Positions 23,790 to 32,803 of a DNA stretch of 33,394 nucleotides are shown in pieces. The position numbers and the translations under genes were made by a program. Position 1 is the stretch's first letter; the number at the start of each line of letters is the position of its first letter. The stretch comes from Terriglobia bacterium (GTDB taxonomy: Bacteria; Acidobacteriota; Thermoanaerobaculia; Thermoanaerobaculales; Thermoanaerobaculaceae). The DNA lies in NCBI GenBank assembly GCA_020073245.1, contig JAIQFQ010000038.1:1-33394 (forward strand). Direction: 5' to 3'. Under the pieces are notes generated by a model, which was not told the origin of the DNA, did no database searches, and was given only the letters and a program-made list of their open reading frames with translations.

Positions 23790-23871
23790 AGCGCGCATCC
23801 TTGAACTGGTAGACGTCTGGACGCTCGGGCGCTTGTCGCGCGCGGTCCAGCAGCGGGTGTACCGTCTCCAT
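23790..23871 (-). pseudogene. uvrC 5'-end stub
   Basis: On the minus strand the ATG at 23871 begins METVHPLLDRARQAPERPDV and continues YQFKDAR, matching UvrC residues 1-27 (MEDHHPLLERAQQAPELPGV, then YQFQDAR). After that the protein similarity is lost, and the GKVLYVGKAK motif needed for the GIY-YIG nuclease is absent; only vague traces continue to about 23740. The DNA upstream of the stub (23872-23968) also matches the DNA upstream of intact uvrC (17008-17105). The rest of 23605-24009 contains the ppdK terminator and no other gene that I can support. Confidence 0.8.
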
Positions 23872-23940
23872 CGTATCTACTCACCCACGAACCGGCCTGG
23901 AAGATGTCCACGCCACGGAGACCCAATCGTCGCCCTCAGG

Positions 23941-23968
23941 TAAAAGCGGGCGGCCCGGTGGCCGCCCG
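23941..23968 (-). terminator. Rho-independent terminator of ppdK
   Basis: On the minus strand CGGGCGGCC (23968-23960), loop ACCG and GGCCGCCCG (23955-23947) make a perfect 9-bp stem. It is followed by CTTTTA (23946-23941), 41 nt past the ppdK stop. Diverged copies exist at 20874-20895 and 17075-17105. Confidence 0.75.
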
Positions 23969-24009
23969 TTGGCTGAATCACATCCCGGCACGCAGCCGAC
24001 GATGGTCTT

Positions 24010-26946
24010 CTACCGACGCGAGTTCACTTTCGCCTTGCGCTTCGCCTTCAGCTTCCCGACTGTCTTGGCCTTCGCAACCTTCTTTGCAGCCTTCGGCGTG
24101 GCTTTCTTCTTGGGCGTACCCTTCGTCGCGGCCTTCGGCGCCGCCTTCTTCTTCGTCTCTGCCTTCGCTTTTGCGGTGCCCTGTGCCCTGCGCCTGACGC
24201 CCGCCTTCGCTCCCCTCGGATGCGTCAGCTGCGCCTGTGCCGCTGCGAGGCGCGCGATCGGCACACGGAACGGCGAGCAGGACACGTAGTCCATCCCGAC
24301 GATATGGCAGAACTCCACCGAGGAAGGCTCGCCGCCGTGCTCGCCGCAGATCCCGACCTTCAGCTTCGGACGGACAGCACGGCCGCGCTGGACCGCCATC
24401 TCGACGAGCTGGCCCACGCCCTCGCGGTCGAGGATCTGGAACGGGTCGGCCGGGAGGAGCTTCTTCTCGAGGTAGTCCGGCACGAAGCCGCCGATGTCGT
24501 CGCGCGAGAACCCGAACGTCATCTGGGTCAGGTCGTTGGTGCCGAAGGAGAAGAACTCCGCCGTGCCCGCGATCTTGTCGGCCGTGAGCGCCGCGCGCGG
24601 GATCTCGATCATCGTGCCGTACATGTGAGGGATCTCCTTGACGGAGTACTTCGCGCACACCTCGTCGTGGATCCTCTGCGCAATCGCCTTCTGGTTGTCG
24701 AGCTCCGAGACCAGGCCGACCACCGGGACCATGATCTCGGGGTACACGTTCTTCCCTTCCCTCGTCAGCTCAACCGCCGACTCGAGAATCGCCCGGACCT
24801 GCATCTCCGAGATCTCCGGGAACGTCACGCCGAGCCGGACGCCGCGGTGGCCCATCATGGGGTTGGACTCGTGCAGGTCCTCGGCGCGCTTCGACAGCTC
24901 AGTCGCGGTGATGCCGAGAGCGCTCGCGAGCTTCTCGCGCTCGTCCGCGCGGGTGGGTACGAATTCGTGGAGGGGCGGATCGAGCAGCCGGATCGTGACC
25001 GGCAGGCCGTCCATCACTTCGAGCGTCGCCTTGATGTCCTTCTTGACGAACGGGTACAGCTCGGCGAGGGCGGCGCGGCGCTCGGCCTCGGACGACGACA
25101 CGATCATCTTGCGCAGAAGGAAGAGCGGCTGCTCGGAGCCCTTGCCGTAGAACATGTGCTCGGTCCGGAAGAGGCCGATCCCCTCGGCGCCGAACTCGCG
25201 TGCCTTGGCCGCGTCGTCCGGGGTGTCGGCGTTGGTGCGCACCTTCATCGCGCGGATCGCGTCGGCGAGAGCCATGAACTTCACGAAGCGCGGGTTCTCG
25301 GTCGCATCCATCATGGCGAGCTTTCCCGCGTAGACGTGGCCGCGGGTGCCGTTGAGCGTGAGGAGATCACCTTCGTTGAACACGCGCGTGCCGGCCCTAA
25401 GGGTCCTGGAGTGCACCTCCACCACCAGCGTACCGGCGCCCACGATGCAGCACTTCCCCCAGCCGCGCGCGACGAGCGCAGCATGGCTCGTCATGCCGCC
25501 GCGGGCGGTCAGGATGCCGACCGACGCGCGCATCCCCTCCACGTCCTCGGGGTTGGTCTCCTCGCGGACCAGGATCACCTTCTTGCCCGCCTTGGCCCAG
25601 ACGACGGCGTCGGCGGCCGTAAACACGATCTGGCCGTTCGCGCCTCCCGGACCCGCTGGCAAACCCTTGGCGATGAGGTCGCCGCGCACCTCGGCAGCCG
25701 GATCCACAATCGGGTGCAGGAGCTCGTCGAGCTGCGAGGGGGCGACGCGCATCACCGCGTCCTCTTTTCCGATCAGCTTCTCTTCGAGCATGTCCATCGC
25801 CATGTTGAGCGCGGCCGTGCCGGTCCGCTTGCCCACGCGGCACTGCAACATCCACAGGCGGCCTTCCTGAATCGTGAACTCGATGTCCTGCATGTCGCGG
25901 TAGTGCTTCTCGAGCGCCAGCCGGATCCCGTCGAGCTCCTTGTACACCCCGGGCATCGCGGTCTGCAGCGAAGGCAGGTGCGTGTTCTGCTCGTTCTTGG
26001 TCGCCTCGTTCAGCGGGTTCGGAGTACGGATCCCGGCAACCACGTCCTCGCCCTGGGCGTTGACGAGCCACTCGCCGTAGAACCTGTTCTCGCCGGTGGC
26101 GGGGTTGCGGGTGAACGCCACGCCGGTCGCCGAGGACGCACCCATGTTGCCGAAGACCATGGACTGGACCGTCACCGCGGTGCCCCACTCGTCAGGGATC
26201 CCCTCGATCCGGCGGTACGAGATCGCGCGCCGGCCGTTCCACGACGCGAAGACCGCGCCGATGCCGCCCCACAGCTGCTCCTGGGCGTCGTCCGGGAACT
26301 CCTTGCCGAGGACCTCGCGCACCCGCGCCTTGAACTTCCCCACGAGCTCCTTGAGCTCCTCCAAGGTCAGGTCGGCGTCGGTCGCCCGGCCGTGCTTCTC
26401 TTTCAGATCGTGGAGCATGCGGTCGAGCTGCTGGCGGATGCCCATGCCCTCTCGCGGCTCGATCCCGGCCGCCTTCTCCATCACGACGTCGGAGTACATC
26501 ATGATCAGGCGGCGGTACGCGTCGTACACGAAGCGCGGGTTGCCGGTCCTCGCGATCAGACCGGGGATCGTCTTCGAGCACAGACCGACGTTGAGGACGG
26601 TCTCCATCATCCCCGGCATCGACCTGCGGGCGCCCGACCTGACCGAGACGAGGAGCGGGTTGCGGGCGTCCCCGAACTTGGCGCCCATGATCTTCTCGAC
26701 CGACGCGAGGGCCCTGGCGACCTCGGTCTCCAGCGTCTTGGGGTACGTGCGCCCGCGCTGGTAGTAAAAGGTGCAGACCTCGGTCGTGATCGTGAACCCG
26801 GCCGGCACGGGGATCCCGAGGTTCGCCATCTCCGCCAGGTTGGCACCCTTGCCGCCGAGCACGTTCTTCATCTCGGCGCGGCCGTCTGCTTTCCCGCCGC
26901 CGAAGGAGTAGACCATCTTCTGCTTCGCTGTCGTCGCCACGTTCAT
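24010..26946 (-). CDS. ppdK: Pyruvate, phosphate dikinase with histone H1-like C-terminal tail
   Basis: This cytoplasmic enzyme interconverts pyruvate, ATP and phosphate with PEP, AMP and pyrophosphate. The N-terminal ATP-grasp domain shows GGKGANLAEMANLGIPVPAG (31-50). The swivelling domain has GGMTSHAA with phospho-His H488. The C-terminal PEP domain has [17 protein letters not shown] with C867 as the catalytic acid/base, then [15 protein letters not shown] (891-905), where dikinases normally end. Here a further 68 residues of Lys/Ala/Thr/Pro repeats (KKKAAPKAATKGTPKKKATPK) end in NSRR. The ATG at 26946 directly abuts GGGAGG, so the in-frame GTG at 26940 has better spacing and may be the true start. 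It lies 70 bases after glyS, probably in the same operon, and ends at a strong terminator. Partial copies of its 3' end occur at 20922 and 17148. Confidence 0.96.
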   Translation of the reverse strand: MNVATTAKQKMVYSFGGGKADGRAEMKNVLGGKGANLAEMANLGIPVPAGFTITTEVCTFYYQRGRTYPKTLETEVARALASVEKIMGAKFGDARNPLLVSVRSGARRSMPGMMETVLNVGLCSKTIPGLIARTGNPRFVYDAYRRLIMMYSDVVMEKAAGIEPREGMGIRQQLDRMLHDLKEKHGRATDADLTLEELKELVGKFKARVREVLGKEFPDDAQEQLWGGIGAVFASWNGRRAISYRRIEGIPDEWGTAVTVQSMVFGNMGASSATGVAFTRNPATGENRFYGEWLVNAQGEDVVAGIRTPNPLNEATKNEQNTHLPSLQTAMPGVYKELDGIRLALEKHYRDMQDIEFTIQEGRLWMLQCRVGKRTGTAALNMAMDMLEEKLIGKEDAVMRVAPSQLDELLHPIVDPAAEVRGDLIAKGLPAGPGGANGQIVFTAADAVVWAKAGKKVILVREETNPEDVEGMRASVGILTARGGMTSHAALVARGWGKCCIVGAGTLVVEVHSRTLRAGTRVFNEGDLLTLNGTRGHVYAGKLAMMDATENPRFVKFMALADAIRAMKVRTNADTPDDAAKAREFGAEGIGLFRTEHMFYGKGSEQPLFLLRKMIVSSSEAERRAALAELYPFVKKDIKATLEVMDGLPVTIRLLDPPLHEFVPTRADEREKLASALGITATELSKRAEDLHESNPMMGHRGVRLGVTFPEISEMQVRAILESAVELTREGKNVYPEIMVPVVGLVSELDNQKAIAQRIHDEVCAKYSVKEIPHMYGTMIEIPRAALTADKIAGTAEFFSFGTNDLTQMTFGFSRDDIGGFVPDYLEKKLLPADPFQILDREGVGQLVEMAVQRGRAVRPKLKVGICGEHGGEPSSVEFCHIVGMDYVSCSPFRVPIARLAAAQAQLTHPRGAKAGVRRRAQGTAKAKAETKKKAAPKAATKGTPKKKATPKAAKKVAKAKTVGKLKAKRKAKVNSRR

Positions 26947-27016
26947 CCTCCCGAGTCAGGGGCGCGGCCCGCGCCCGCCCACCAGCGGCCGGCTAGCGGC
27001 CACTCTGTCCGAATCG

Positions 27017-29107
27017 TCACTGTGCCGACAAGCGTGAAACGTCCGCAAGGCGCAGGAAGACCTTCTCCACCCTGGCGAGCAGGGCGAGGCGCGCCGCTTT
27101 GAGGTCCCCGTCATCGCAGATCACCAGAACGTCGGTGAAGAACCGGTCGAGCGGAGCGGCGAGCTTGGCGAGCGAACGGAGGCCGGCCACGTGGTCCGCG
27201 TGCCCGACAGCGCGCTGGACTTCCTTCTCGACCTTCTCCACCGCCGAGAGAAGCTCTTGCTCGGCCTTCTCCTTCAGGAGCGCGCCGTCGAAGCGCCCCT
27301 CGCCGCTCTTGCCCACCATGTTGCGCACCCGCTTGAACGCGACCGCGAGTGACGAGAAGACCTCCTCGCTGCGCACCGCTTCGACCGCTCGTGCGCGCGC
27401 CGCGTCGTCCGGAACGACACCCCAGTGGGCGGAGATCACCGCATCTGCCGTCTCCGGCTTCACGGCCGCCACCGTCGTGAGGTAGTAGCGAACCCTCTCC
27501 TGCAGGAAGTCGAGCAACGCCGACAGCCTGGCCTCGTCGCCCGCGCCGTCGCTCCGCAGCGCGAACGCGGCACGGGTGACGGCCGCGAGGTCGCACGCCA
27601 GCGGCGCCTCGGCGCAGATCCGCACGACGGCGAGCGCGGCTCGGCGGAGGGCGAACGGGTCCTTGCTCCCCGACGGGATCTCTCCGGCCGCGAACAGGCC
27701 CGCCAGGGTGTCCAGCCGGTCTGCCACGCCCACCGCCGCGCCCACAATCCCACGCGGCAGCGCGCCGTCGAGCCCGGCCGGGGTGTACTGGTCGTACACG
27801 GCCTGCCAGACCGCATCGTCCTCGCCGTCGAGCCGTGCGTAGATCCCACCCACGACACCCTGAAGCTCCGGGAACTCGCCCACCATTGCCGTCACGAGGT
27901 CGGCCTTCGCCAGCTCGCAGGCGCGCGCCAGGAGCTTCGAATCGACCTTCGCACCAACGGTGGCAACGATCGTCTCGGCGAGCCGGCCGATCTTTTCGGC
28001 CTTCACCGCAAAGGTGCCGAGCTTCTGGTGGAAGAGCACCTTCGCCAGCGACGCGCTCCGCGACGCGAGGGGCGCCTTACGGTCCTGAGCGAAGAAGAAC
28101 GCCGCGTCGGTCAGGCGCGCACCGGCGACCCACTCGTTGCCGCGCTGGATCAGGGCATCGGGGTCGTCCGGGCGGTCGCACACTGCGAGGAAGTACGGGG
28201 CGACGTGACCCGCGCGCGTCAGCACGAGGCACTTCTGATGGTGGCGCAGGGTCGTGATCAGCACTTCCTCGGGAAGCTGGAGGAAACGGTCCGCGATCGC
28301 ACCGCGCAGCATCCCGGGCTGCTCGACCAGCTCGACGAGCTCCGCCAGCAGGCCGGGGTCGGGCCTGACCTCGCATCCCACCTCGACGGCGAGCGCCCGC
28401 GCCTTCTCCTCCAGGATCACCCGCCGCTCGTCCGGGCCGATCTCCACCCCGGCCTTCAGCAGCCGCGTGCGATAGGCCCCGAATCCGGCCGCCTTCAGAA
28501 GCTCGATCCGACCCGGCGCCGCGATGCGGTGACCAAACGTCCCGCTCGACGCCGAGACGCCGTACAGCTCGACCGGGACGCGAGCCGCGAAGGTCCGGGC
28601 GCCGAACAGGGCCATCACGTTGTGGACGGGCCGCACGAAGGTGTGCTCGCCCCTCCCCCACCGCATCGTCTTCGGAAAGTGGAGACCCCGAACGACGCGC
28701 GAGCTGATCTCTGCCAGGACGTCGGGGATGGGGCGGCCCGGCAGCTGCTTGGTCGCCGCGACGACGTCGCCCTTCGGCCCTTTGACGACCCGAAGCGAAT
28801 CCACCGCCACGCCCTGACCCTTGGCGAAGCCGACTGCCGCCGGCGTCGGTGAGCCGTCGGAGGTGTACGCAGCCTTTACGGGCGGCCCGGTGACCTCTTC
28901 CTCGCGGTCGGGCTGGGCCGTGGGCAGGTCGGCGATGTGGACGATCAGGCGCCGCACGGTGGAATACGCGGCGACCGCCACGCCCGCGAGGCCGGCCTCG
29001 CGCAGCTCCGCCTCGAAGCCCGTTTGGAGCTGCTCGCGAACGCCCGACAGGGCGTTGGCGGGGATCTCCTCGCACAGGAGCTCGAGCAGGAACTCGGCCT
29101 TGCTCAT
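27017..29107 (-). CDS. glyS: Glycine--tRNA ligase beta subunit
   Basis: This 696-aa beta subunit of the bacterial alpha2beta2 glycyl-tRNA synthetase is needed for tRNA recognition. The start [20 protein letters not shown] is typical of the family. Further landmarks are [10 protein letters not shown] with a following GFAKGQG segment, the block [20 protein letters not shown], then [39 protein letters not shown], and [15 protein letters not shown] ahead of the C-terminal anticodon-binding DALR region. The ATG at 29107 overlaps the glyQ stop by four bases (ATGA), which indicates translational coupling. Length is normal for the family. Confidence 0.97.
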   Translation of the reverse strand: MSKAEFLLELLCEEIPANALSGVREQLQTGFEAELREAGLAGVAVAAYSTVRRLIVHIADLPTAQPDREEEVTGPPVKAAYTSDGSPTPAAVGFAKGQGVAVDSLRVVKGPKGDVVAATKQLPGRPIPDVLAEISSRVVRGLHFPKTMRWGRGEHTFVRPVHNVMALFGARTFAARVPVELYGVSASSGTFGHRIAAPGRIELLKAAGFGAYRTRLLKAGVEIGPDERRVILEEKARALAVEVGCEVRPDPGLLAELVELVEQPGMLRGAIADRFLQLPEEVLITTLRHHQKCLVLTRAGHVAPYFLAVCDRPDDPDALIQRGNEWVAGARLTDAAFFFAQDRKAPLASRSASLAKVLFHQKLGTFAVKAEKIGRLAETIVATVGAKVDSKLLARACELAKADLVTAMVGEFPELQGVVGGIYARLDGEDDAVWQAVYDQYTPAGLDGALPRGIVGAAVGVADRLDTLAGLFAAGEIPSGSKDPFALRRAALAVVRICAEAPLACDLAAVTRAAFALRSDGAGDEARLSALLDFLQERVRYYLTTVAAVKPETADAVISAHWGVVPDDAARARAVEAVRSEEVFSSLAVAFKRVRNMVGKSGEGRFDGALLKEKAEQELLSAVEKVEKEVQRAVGHADHVAGLRSLAKLAAPLDRFFTDVLVICDDGDLKAARLALLARVEKVFLRLADVSRLSAQ

Positions 29108-30084
29108 CGCTCGCCGCTCCGGCCGGCCGTTTTGCCGCCGGCATCGTGTCTGTTGCCGCCGTCGTTCTTGCCGTTGTGCTTGCCGTTCTGCCTGGCGTTG
29201 CCGTTGCTGCCGCCGAGGGGGAAACCGAGGCGTTCACGCTGCTCGAGGTACGCTTTCGCGCACCGCACGGAGATCTTCCGGACCCTGCCGATGAGGGCGA
29301 CCCGCTCGGTGACCGCCACTGCCCCGCGGGCATCCATCAGGTTGAACAGATGCGACATCTTGAGTGCCGCCTCGAGCCCGGGGATCACCAGCGGCTCCTC
29401 CTGCTCGAGGCAACGACCGGCTTCACGCTCCCAGTCCTCGAAGTGCCTGCGCAGCATGGTGACATCCGCCACGTCGAAGGCGTACCGGGACAGCTCGACC
29501 TCGTCCTGATGGCGGACCTTGCCGTAGTCGAGCCCTCCGCCCCACCGCATCTCGAAGCCGTTGTCTTTGCGCTGTAAGAACATCGCGATGCGCTCGAGAC
29601 CGTACGTCAGCTCAGCCGAGATCGGCTTCAAGTCGATCCCCCCGGCCTGCTGGAAGTACGTGAACTGGGTGATCTCCATGCCGTCGAGGAGCACCTGCCA
29701 CCCGACGCCCCAGGCGCCGAGCGTGGGCGATTCCCAGTTGTCCTCCTCGAAGCGGACGTCGTGGACCCTGGGGTCGATCCCGAGGGCGGTCAAGGACTTG
29801 AGGTACACGTCCTGAACGTCCTCCGGAGATGGCTTGAGGATAACCTGCATCTGCAGGTGCTTTCCGAAGCGGAACGGGTTCTCGCCGAAGCGCGCGTCTG
29901 CCGGGCGGCGCGAGGGCTGCACATACGCCACCCGGTACGGCTCAGGACCGAGGACGCGCAGGAAGGTTTCCGGATGCATGGTGCCTGCCCCGACCTCGAT
30001 GTCGTACGGCTGCTGGACCACACACCCCTGCTCGCTCCAGAAGCGCGAGAGCGAGAGAATCAGCTCTTGCAGATCCACATCCAC
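29104..30084 (-). CDS. glyQ: Glycine--tRNA ligase alpha subunit with Asn/Gly/Lys-rich tail
   Basis: This is the class II catalytic subunit that forms glycyl-adenylate and charges tRNA-Gly with GlyS. Landmarks are [40 protein letters not shown], the segment [34 protein letters not shown] and [15 protein letters not shown]. The frame starts at GTG 30084, but GAGG at 30087-30084 is better spaced to the second GTG at 30078 ([14 protein letters not shown]...), which I prefer; the difference is two residues. Bacterial GlyQ usually ends soon after the LGFPL segment. Here about 36 extra residues follow ([20 protein letters not shown]..., rich in Asn, Gly and Lys). First gene of glyQ-glyS-ppdK; the 152-bp gap to the divergent gene at 30237 must hold the promoter, but I see no clear boxes. 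Confidence 0.96.
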   Translation of the reverse strand: MDVDLQELILSLSRFWSEQGCVVQQPYDIEVGAGTMHPETFLRVLGPEPYRVAYVQPSRRPADARFGENPFRFGKHLQMQVILKPSPEDVQDVYLKSLTALGIDPRVHDVRFEEDNWESPTLGAWGVGWQVLLDGMEITQFTYFQQAGGIDLKPISAELTYGLERIAMFLQRKDNGFEMRWGGGLDYGKVRHQDEVELSRYAFDVADVTMLRRHFEDWEREAGRCLEQEEPLVIPGLEAALKMSHLFNLMDARGAVAVTERVALIGRVRKISVRCAKAYLEQRERLGFPLGGSNGNARQNGKHNGKNDGGNRHDAGGKTAGRSGER

Positions 30085-30236
30085 CTCGTGCGGCGGTTAC
30101 GCAACCGCGACCGCGGAGTGTACCACGTTGACGCGGCGCCGCCGACTCCCGACCGGACCCGCCGAACCGCTTCAGATCGTGCCAGGAACAGCGTTTCCGG
30201 CTCGGGGCGAGCGCGCTCGTCTGTTACCCTTCCCGG

Positions 30237-31601
30237 GTGCCTCGGGCGTCCAGGCTCGCGCTGCAGTCGACCAGCGACAGGGCGGAAGCCTCCGTTGGGA
30301 GGCCGGACCGCACCGGACGCCTCTGGCCGCTGGTCCTCGGACTATTTCTCCTCCATGCCCTGCCGTTCCTCTCCCGACCCGCACTCATCGGCGGCGACGA
30401 GCCGCACTACGCGTTGATGGCCCGCTCGATCGCGGTGGACGGCAGCCTCGACCCGCTCCCCGCCTACCGGCGCGTCGAGGCGGGAAGCGCGGAGGCAGGC
30501 CGCAAGGCCGCCGGAAGGCCCATCGACCGGCACCTCGCTGCGTACGGCTCCCGCCAGGTGTCCATCCACCCGCTCGGGCTTCCGGCCCTCGCGGCCCCGT
30601 TCGTCGGTTTGCTCGCGGCCGTCTCGCCCGCGGCACCTCCGGACCTCGTCCTCGGCGGCCTCACACTCACGGTGACGTTCCTGGCCCTCCTCGCCGGGTG
30701 GGAACTCCTCGTCCGCGAGATGGGCAACGCTCGCGACGCCACCATCCTCGGCTTCGGGCTCTATTTTTCGACCCCGCTCTGGTACTACAGCAGGACTTTC
30801 TTCACCGAACCGTACATCTGGTCGTTCGTGGTCCTGGGTACCTGGTGCATCACGCGGCGGTGGTGGACCGCGGCCTCGGTCATGCTGGGCCTCGCCTGTG
30901 TGATGAAGGAGACCGCGGTGCTCCTGGTGATCCCGATCGCGGCGTTCGTGTGGCGGCGTCATGGCTTCCGGAGCGTGGCGCGCCTCGCCCCGTTTCCCCT
31001 GCTGCTGGCCACGACGTACTTCGTCAAGAACTGGTTCCTCTACGGCAGGCTCCTGGCGACCTTCCAGCCGTACAGCCTCGGCCATCCCCTGGCAGGCGCC
31101 GTGGGTGTGCTCTTCGATCTGCGCCACGGGCTGCTGCCGTTCGCGCCGGTGCTTCTACTCGCGGGCGCGGGCTGGGTCGGCCTCAGGGCAGGACGCCGGT
31201 CCCCGGACGACCGTGACCTCCTGTCGCTTGCGGCATTCCTCCTGTGGTTCGCGGTAACCGCGGGCTGGGTGAACTGGCGGGGAGGCTCCTGCTTCGGACC
31301 GCGCCTGATGGTCCCGGCGATCCTTGCGCTCGTCCTGCCGATCTGCCGCTGCTGGCAGCTGTTCGGGAATGTGAAGCGCTTCCGGATCCTCTCCTACGCG
31401 CTCATCGTGCTGGGCTTCGCGATCCAGTGGCGCGCCGGCACCAAGCCGTTCGCGGCTTTTCAGGAGGTCTCCGTGTCCGAACTCCTGTTCGGTGCGCCGA
31501 TCGCCACTCTCGCCGGCCTGATTATCGGCGGGACGCTGCTGCGGTTGGTGCCCCGAAGGTTGGCCGCTGCGAGTTTGCCGCAACGGATCGCCGCCCAGTA
31601 A
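30237..31601 (+). CDS. Polytopic membrane protein, GT-C glycosyltransferase-like
   Basis: This 454-aa protein has about ten hydrophobic segments from residue 30 to near the end. [18 protein letters not shown] (from 52) carries the acidic DE-x-HY motif placed in the first periplasmic loop, as in PMT/ArnT-type GT-C enzymes that use lipid-linked sugars. [14 protein letters not shown] and [20 protein letters not shown] are further segments I associate with this superfamily. Transfer of a sugar from an undecaprenyl or dolichyl-like carrier to a protein or lipid is therefore likely, but substrate and acceptor are not readable. It begins with GTG at 30237 with CCCGGG rather than a clear Shine-Dalgarno sequence; the later in-frame codons lack better signals. 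It is divergent from glyQ and unrelated to the genes downstream. Confidence 0.75.
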   Translation: MPRASRLALQSTSDRAEASVGRPDRTGRLWPLVLGLFLLHALPFLSRPALIGGDEPHYALMARSIAVDGSLDPLPAYRRVEAGSAEAGRKAAGRPIDRHLAAYGSRQVSIHPLGLPALAAPFVGLLAAVSPAAPPDLVLGGLTLTVTFLALLAGWELLVREMGNARDATILGFGLYFSTPLWYYSRTFFTEPYIWSFVVLGTWCITRRWWTAASVMLGLACVMKETAVLLVIPIAAFVWRRHGFRSVARLAPFPLLLATTYFVKNWFLYGRLLATFQPYSLGHPLAGAVGVLFDLRHGLLPFAPVLLLAGAGWVGLRAGRRSPDDRDLLSLAAFLLWFAVTAGWVNWRGGSCFGPRLMVPAILALVLPICRCWQLFGNVKRFRILSYALIVLGFAIQWRAGTKPFAAFQEVSVSELLFGAPIATLAGLIIGGTLLRLVPRRLAAASLPQRIAAQ

Positions 31602-31661
31602 CCGGGCCTGGCCCAACCCGGCTTGGTGCGCCTGCTCGCCGGCTCCGGCGTCACGCAATGC

Positions 31662-31690
31662 TTGCGGCCAGTCTGGAACCGCGGTATGGT
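31662..31690 (+). promoter_or_regulatory. Candidate promoter for the HMG-CoA synthase operon
   Basis: TTGCGG (31662-31667) is followed after 17 nt by TATGGT (31685-31690), a moderate sigma-70-like pair 52 bases before the ATG at 31743. A hairpin GCCCGC/GCGGGC with a 6-nt loop lies between them and the gene at 31697-31714, which would be in the leader. Confidence 0.4.
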
Positions 31691-31742
31691 CTCGCAGCCC
31701 GCGAACCTGCGGGCCCGATGTGCCTGCCGGGGGGAGGCGATC

Positions 31743-32792
31743 ATGACTGTCGGTATCGTCGGCTATGGCTCGTACATTCCGCGGCGCCGTATCCGTCTTG
31801 GCGACATTGCAGCGGTGTGGGGCACCGACGCCGAGACGTTCGAGCGCGGCCTCGAGCTGCACGAGAAGTCGGTGCCGGCGTCGGACGAAGACACCATCAC
31901 GATGTCCGTGACGGCAGCCCGCCGGGCCTTGGCTCGGGCGGGGATCGACCCCTCCTCGATCGGCGCCGTCTATGTGGGTTCGGAGTCGCACCCGTACGCC
32001 GTGAAGCCGTCCGGCACCGTCGTCGCGGAGGCGCTCGGCGCCACGCCCGCGGTGCACTGTGCCGACCTGGAGTTCGCCTGCAAGGCCGGCAGCGAGGGGA
32101 TGTTCCTCGCAGCCACCCTGGTCAAGGCCGGGGAGGTCGAGCACGCCCTCGCGATCGGCGCCGATACCTCTCAGGGCGCGCCCGGCGACGCACTCGAATA
32201 CTCGGCCGCAGCCGGCGCGGCGGCGTTCATCTTCGGCACGTCTCGCCTGGTGGCGACGCTCGACGCCCAGGTCTCGTACATGACCGACGCGCCGGACTTC
32301 TGGCGGCGGGAGTACATGCACTACCCTCGCCACGCGGGCCGCTTCACGGGCGAACCGGCGTACTTCAAGCACACGCTGGGCGCCGCGCACATGCTCCTCG
32401 AGAAGACCGGACTGAAGCCGCAGGACTTCGCGTATGCGGTGTTCCACCAACCCAACGGCAAGTTCCCGATGCGGGCCGGCAAGCAGCTCGGGTTCAGCCG
32501 CGAGCAGCTCCAGGACGGCTGGCTGTCGCCGTGGCTCGGAAACACCTACTCCGGAGCCTCGCCGATCGGTCTGACCGCGATCCTCGACAAGGCCGCGCCG
32601 GGCGACCGGATCTTCATGGTGTCGTACGGCTCCGGCGCCGGATCGGACGGGTTCGTCTGGACCGTCACCAAGCGAATCGACGAGGTGCGCGCCATGGCGC
32701 CCCATACCCGCGATCAACTCGACAAGGACAAGCTGTACGTCGGGTACGGGACCTACGTCAAGTTGCGTGGCAAGATCCGCATGGGCGAGTGA
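31743..32792 (+). CDS. Hydroxymethylglutaryl-CoA synthase, archaeal type
   Basis: This 349-aa thiolase-fold enzyme condenses acetyl-CoA with acetoacetyl-CoA to HMG-CoA, the entry to the mevalonate pathway. The ATG at 31743 follows GGGGGAGGCG; the frame is open upstream but not supported. The start [17 protein letters not shown] is typical of the archaeal/UPF0219 group. Catalytic residues fit E81 ([13 protein letters not shown]), C113 ([11 protein letters not shown]) and H235 ([10 protein letters not shown]). The end [20 protein letters not shown] is a hallmark of the archaeal type. A thiolase follows after 11 bases, which repeats the archaeal arrangement in which the thiolase, this enzyme and a DUF35 protein form a substrate-channelling complex. 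The DUF35 gene would lie beyond the window. A role in another 3-hydroxy-3-methyl acyl pathway is possible. Confidence 0.92.
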   Translation: MTVGIVGYGSYIPRRRIRLGDIAAVWGTDAETFERGLELHEKSVPASDEDTITMSVTAARRALARAGIDPSSIGAVYVGSESHPYAVKPSGTVVAEALGATPAVHCADLEFACKAGSEGMFLAATLVKAGEVEHALAIGADTSQGAPGDALEYSAAAGAAAFIFGTSRLVATLDAQVSYMTDAPDFWRREYMHYPRHAGRFTGEPAYFKHTLGAAHMLLEKTGLKPQDFAYAVFHQPNGKFPMRAGKQLGFSREQLQDGWLSPWLGNTYSGASPIGLTAILDKAAPGDRIFMVSYGSGAGSDGFVWTVTKRIDEVRAMAPHTRDQLDKDKLYVGYGTYVKLRGKIRMGE

Positions 32793-32803
32793 GGGGGGAG
32801 ACC

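Noticed and set aside
17148..24213. A composite transposon or genomic island carrying the kinase module
   Set aside because: The flanking repeats are gene ends (ppdK/uvrC), not insertion-sequence ends, and no transposase, integrase or relaxase is encoded. Only the weaker duplication or 3'-end insertion model is kept.
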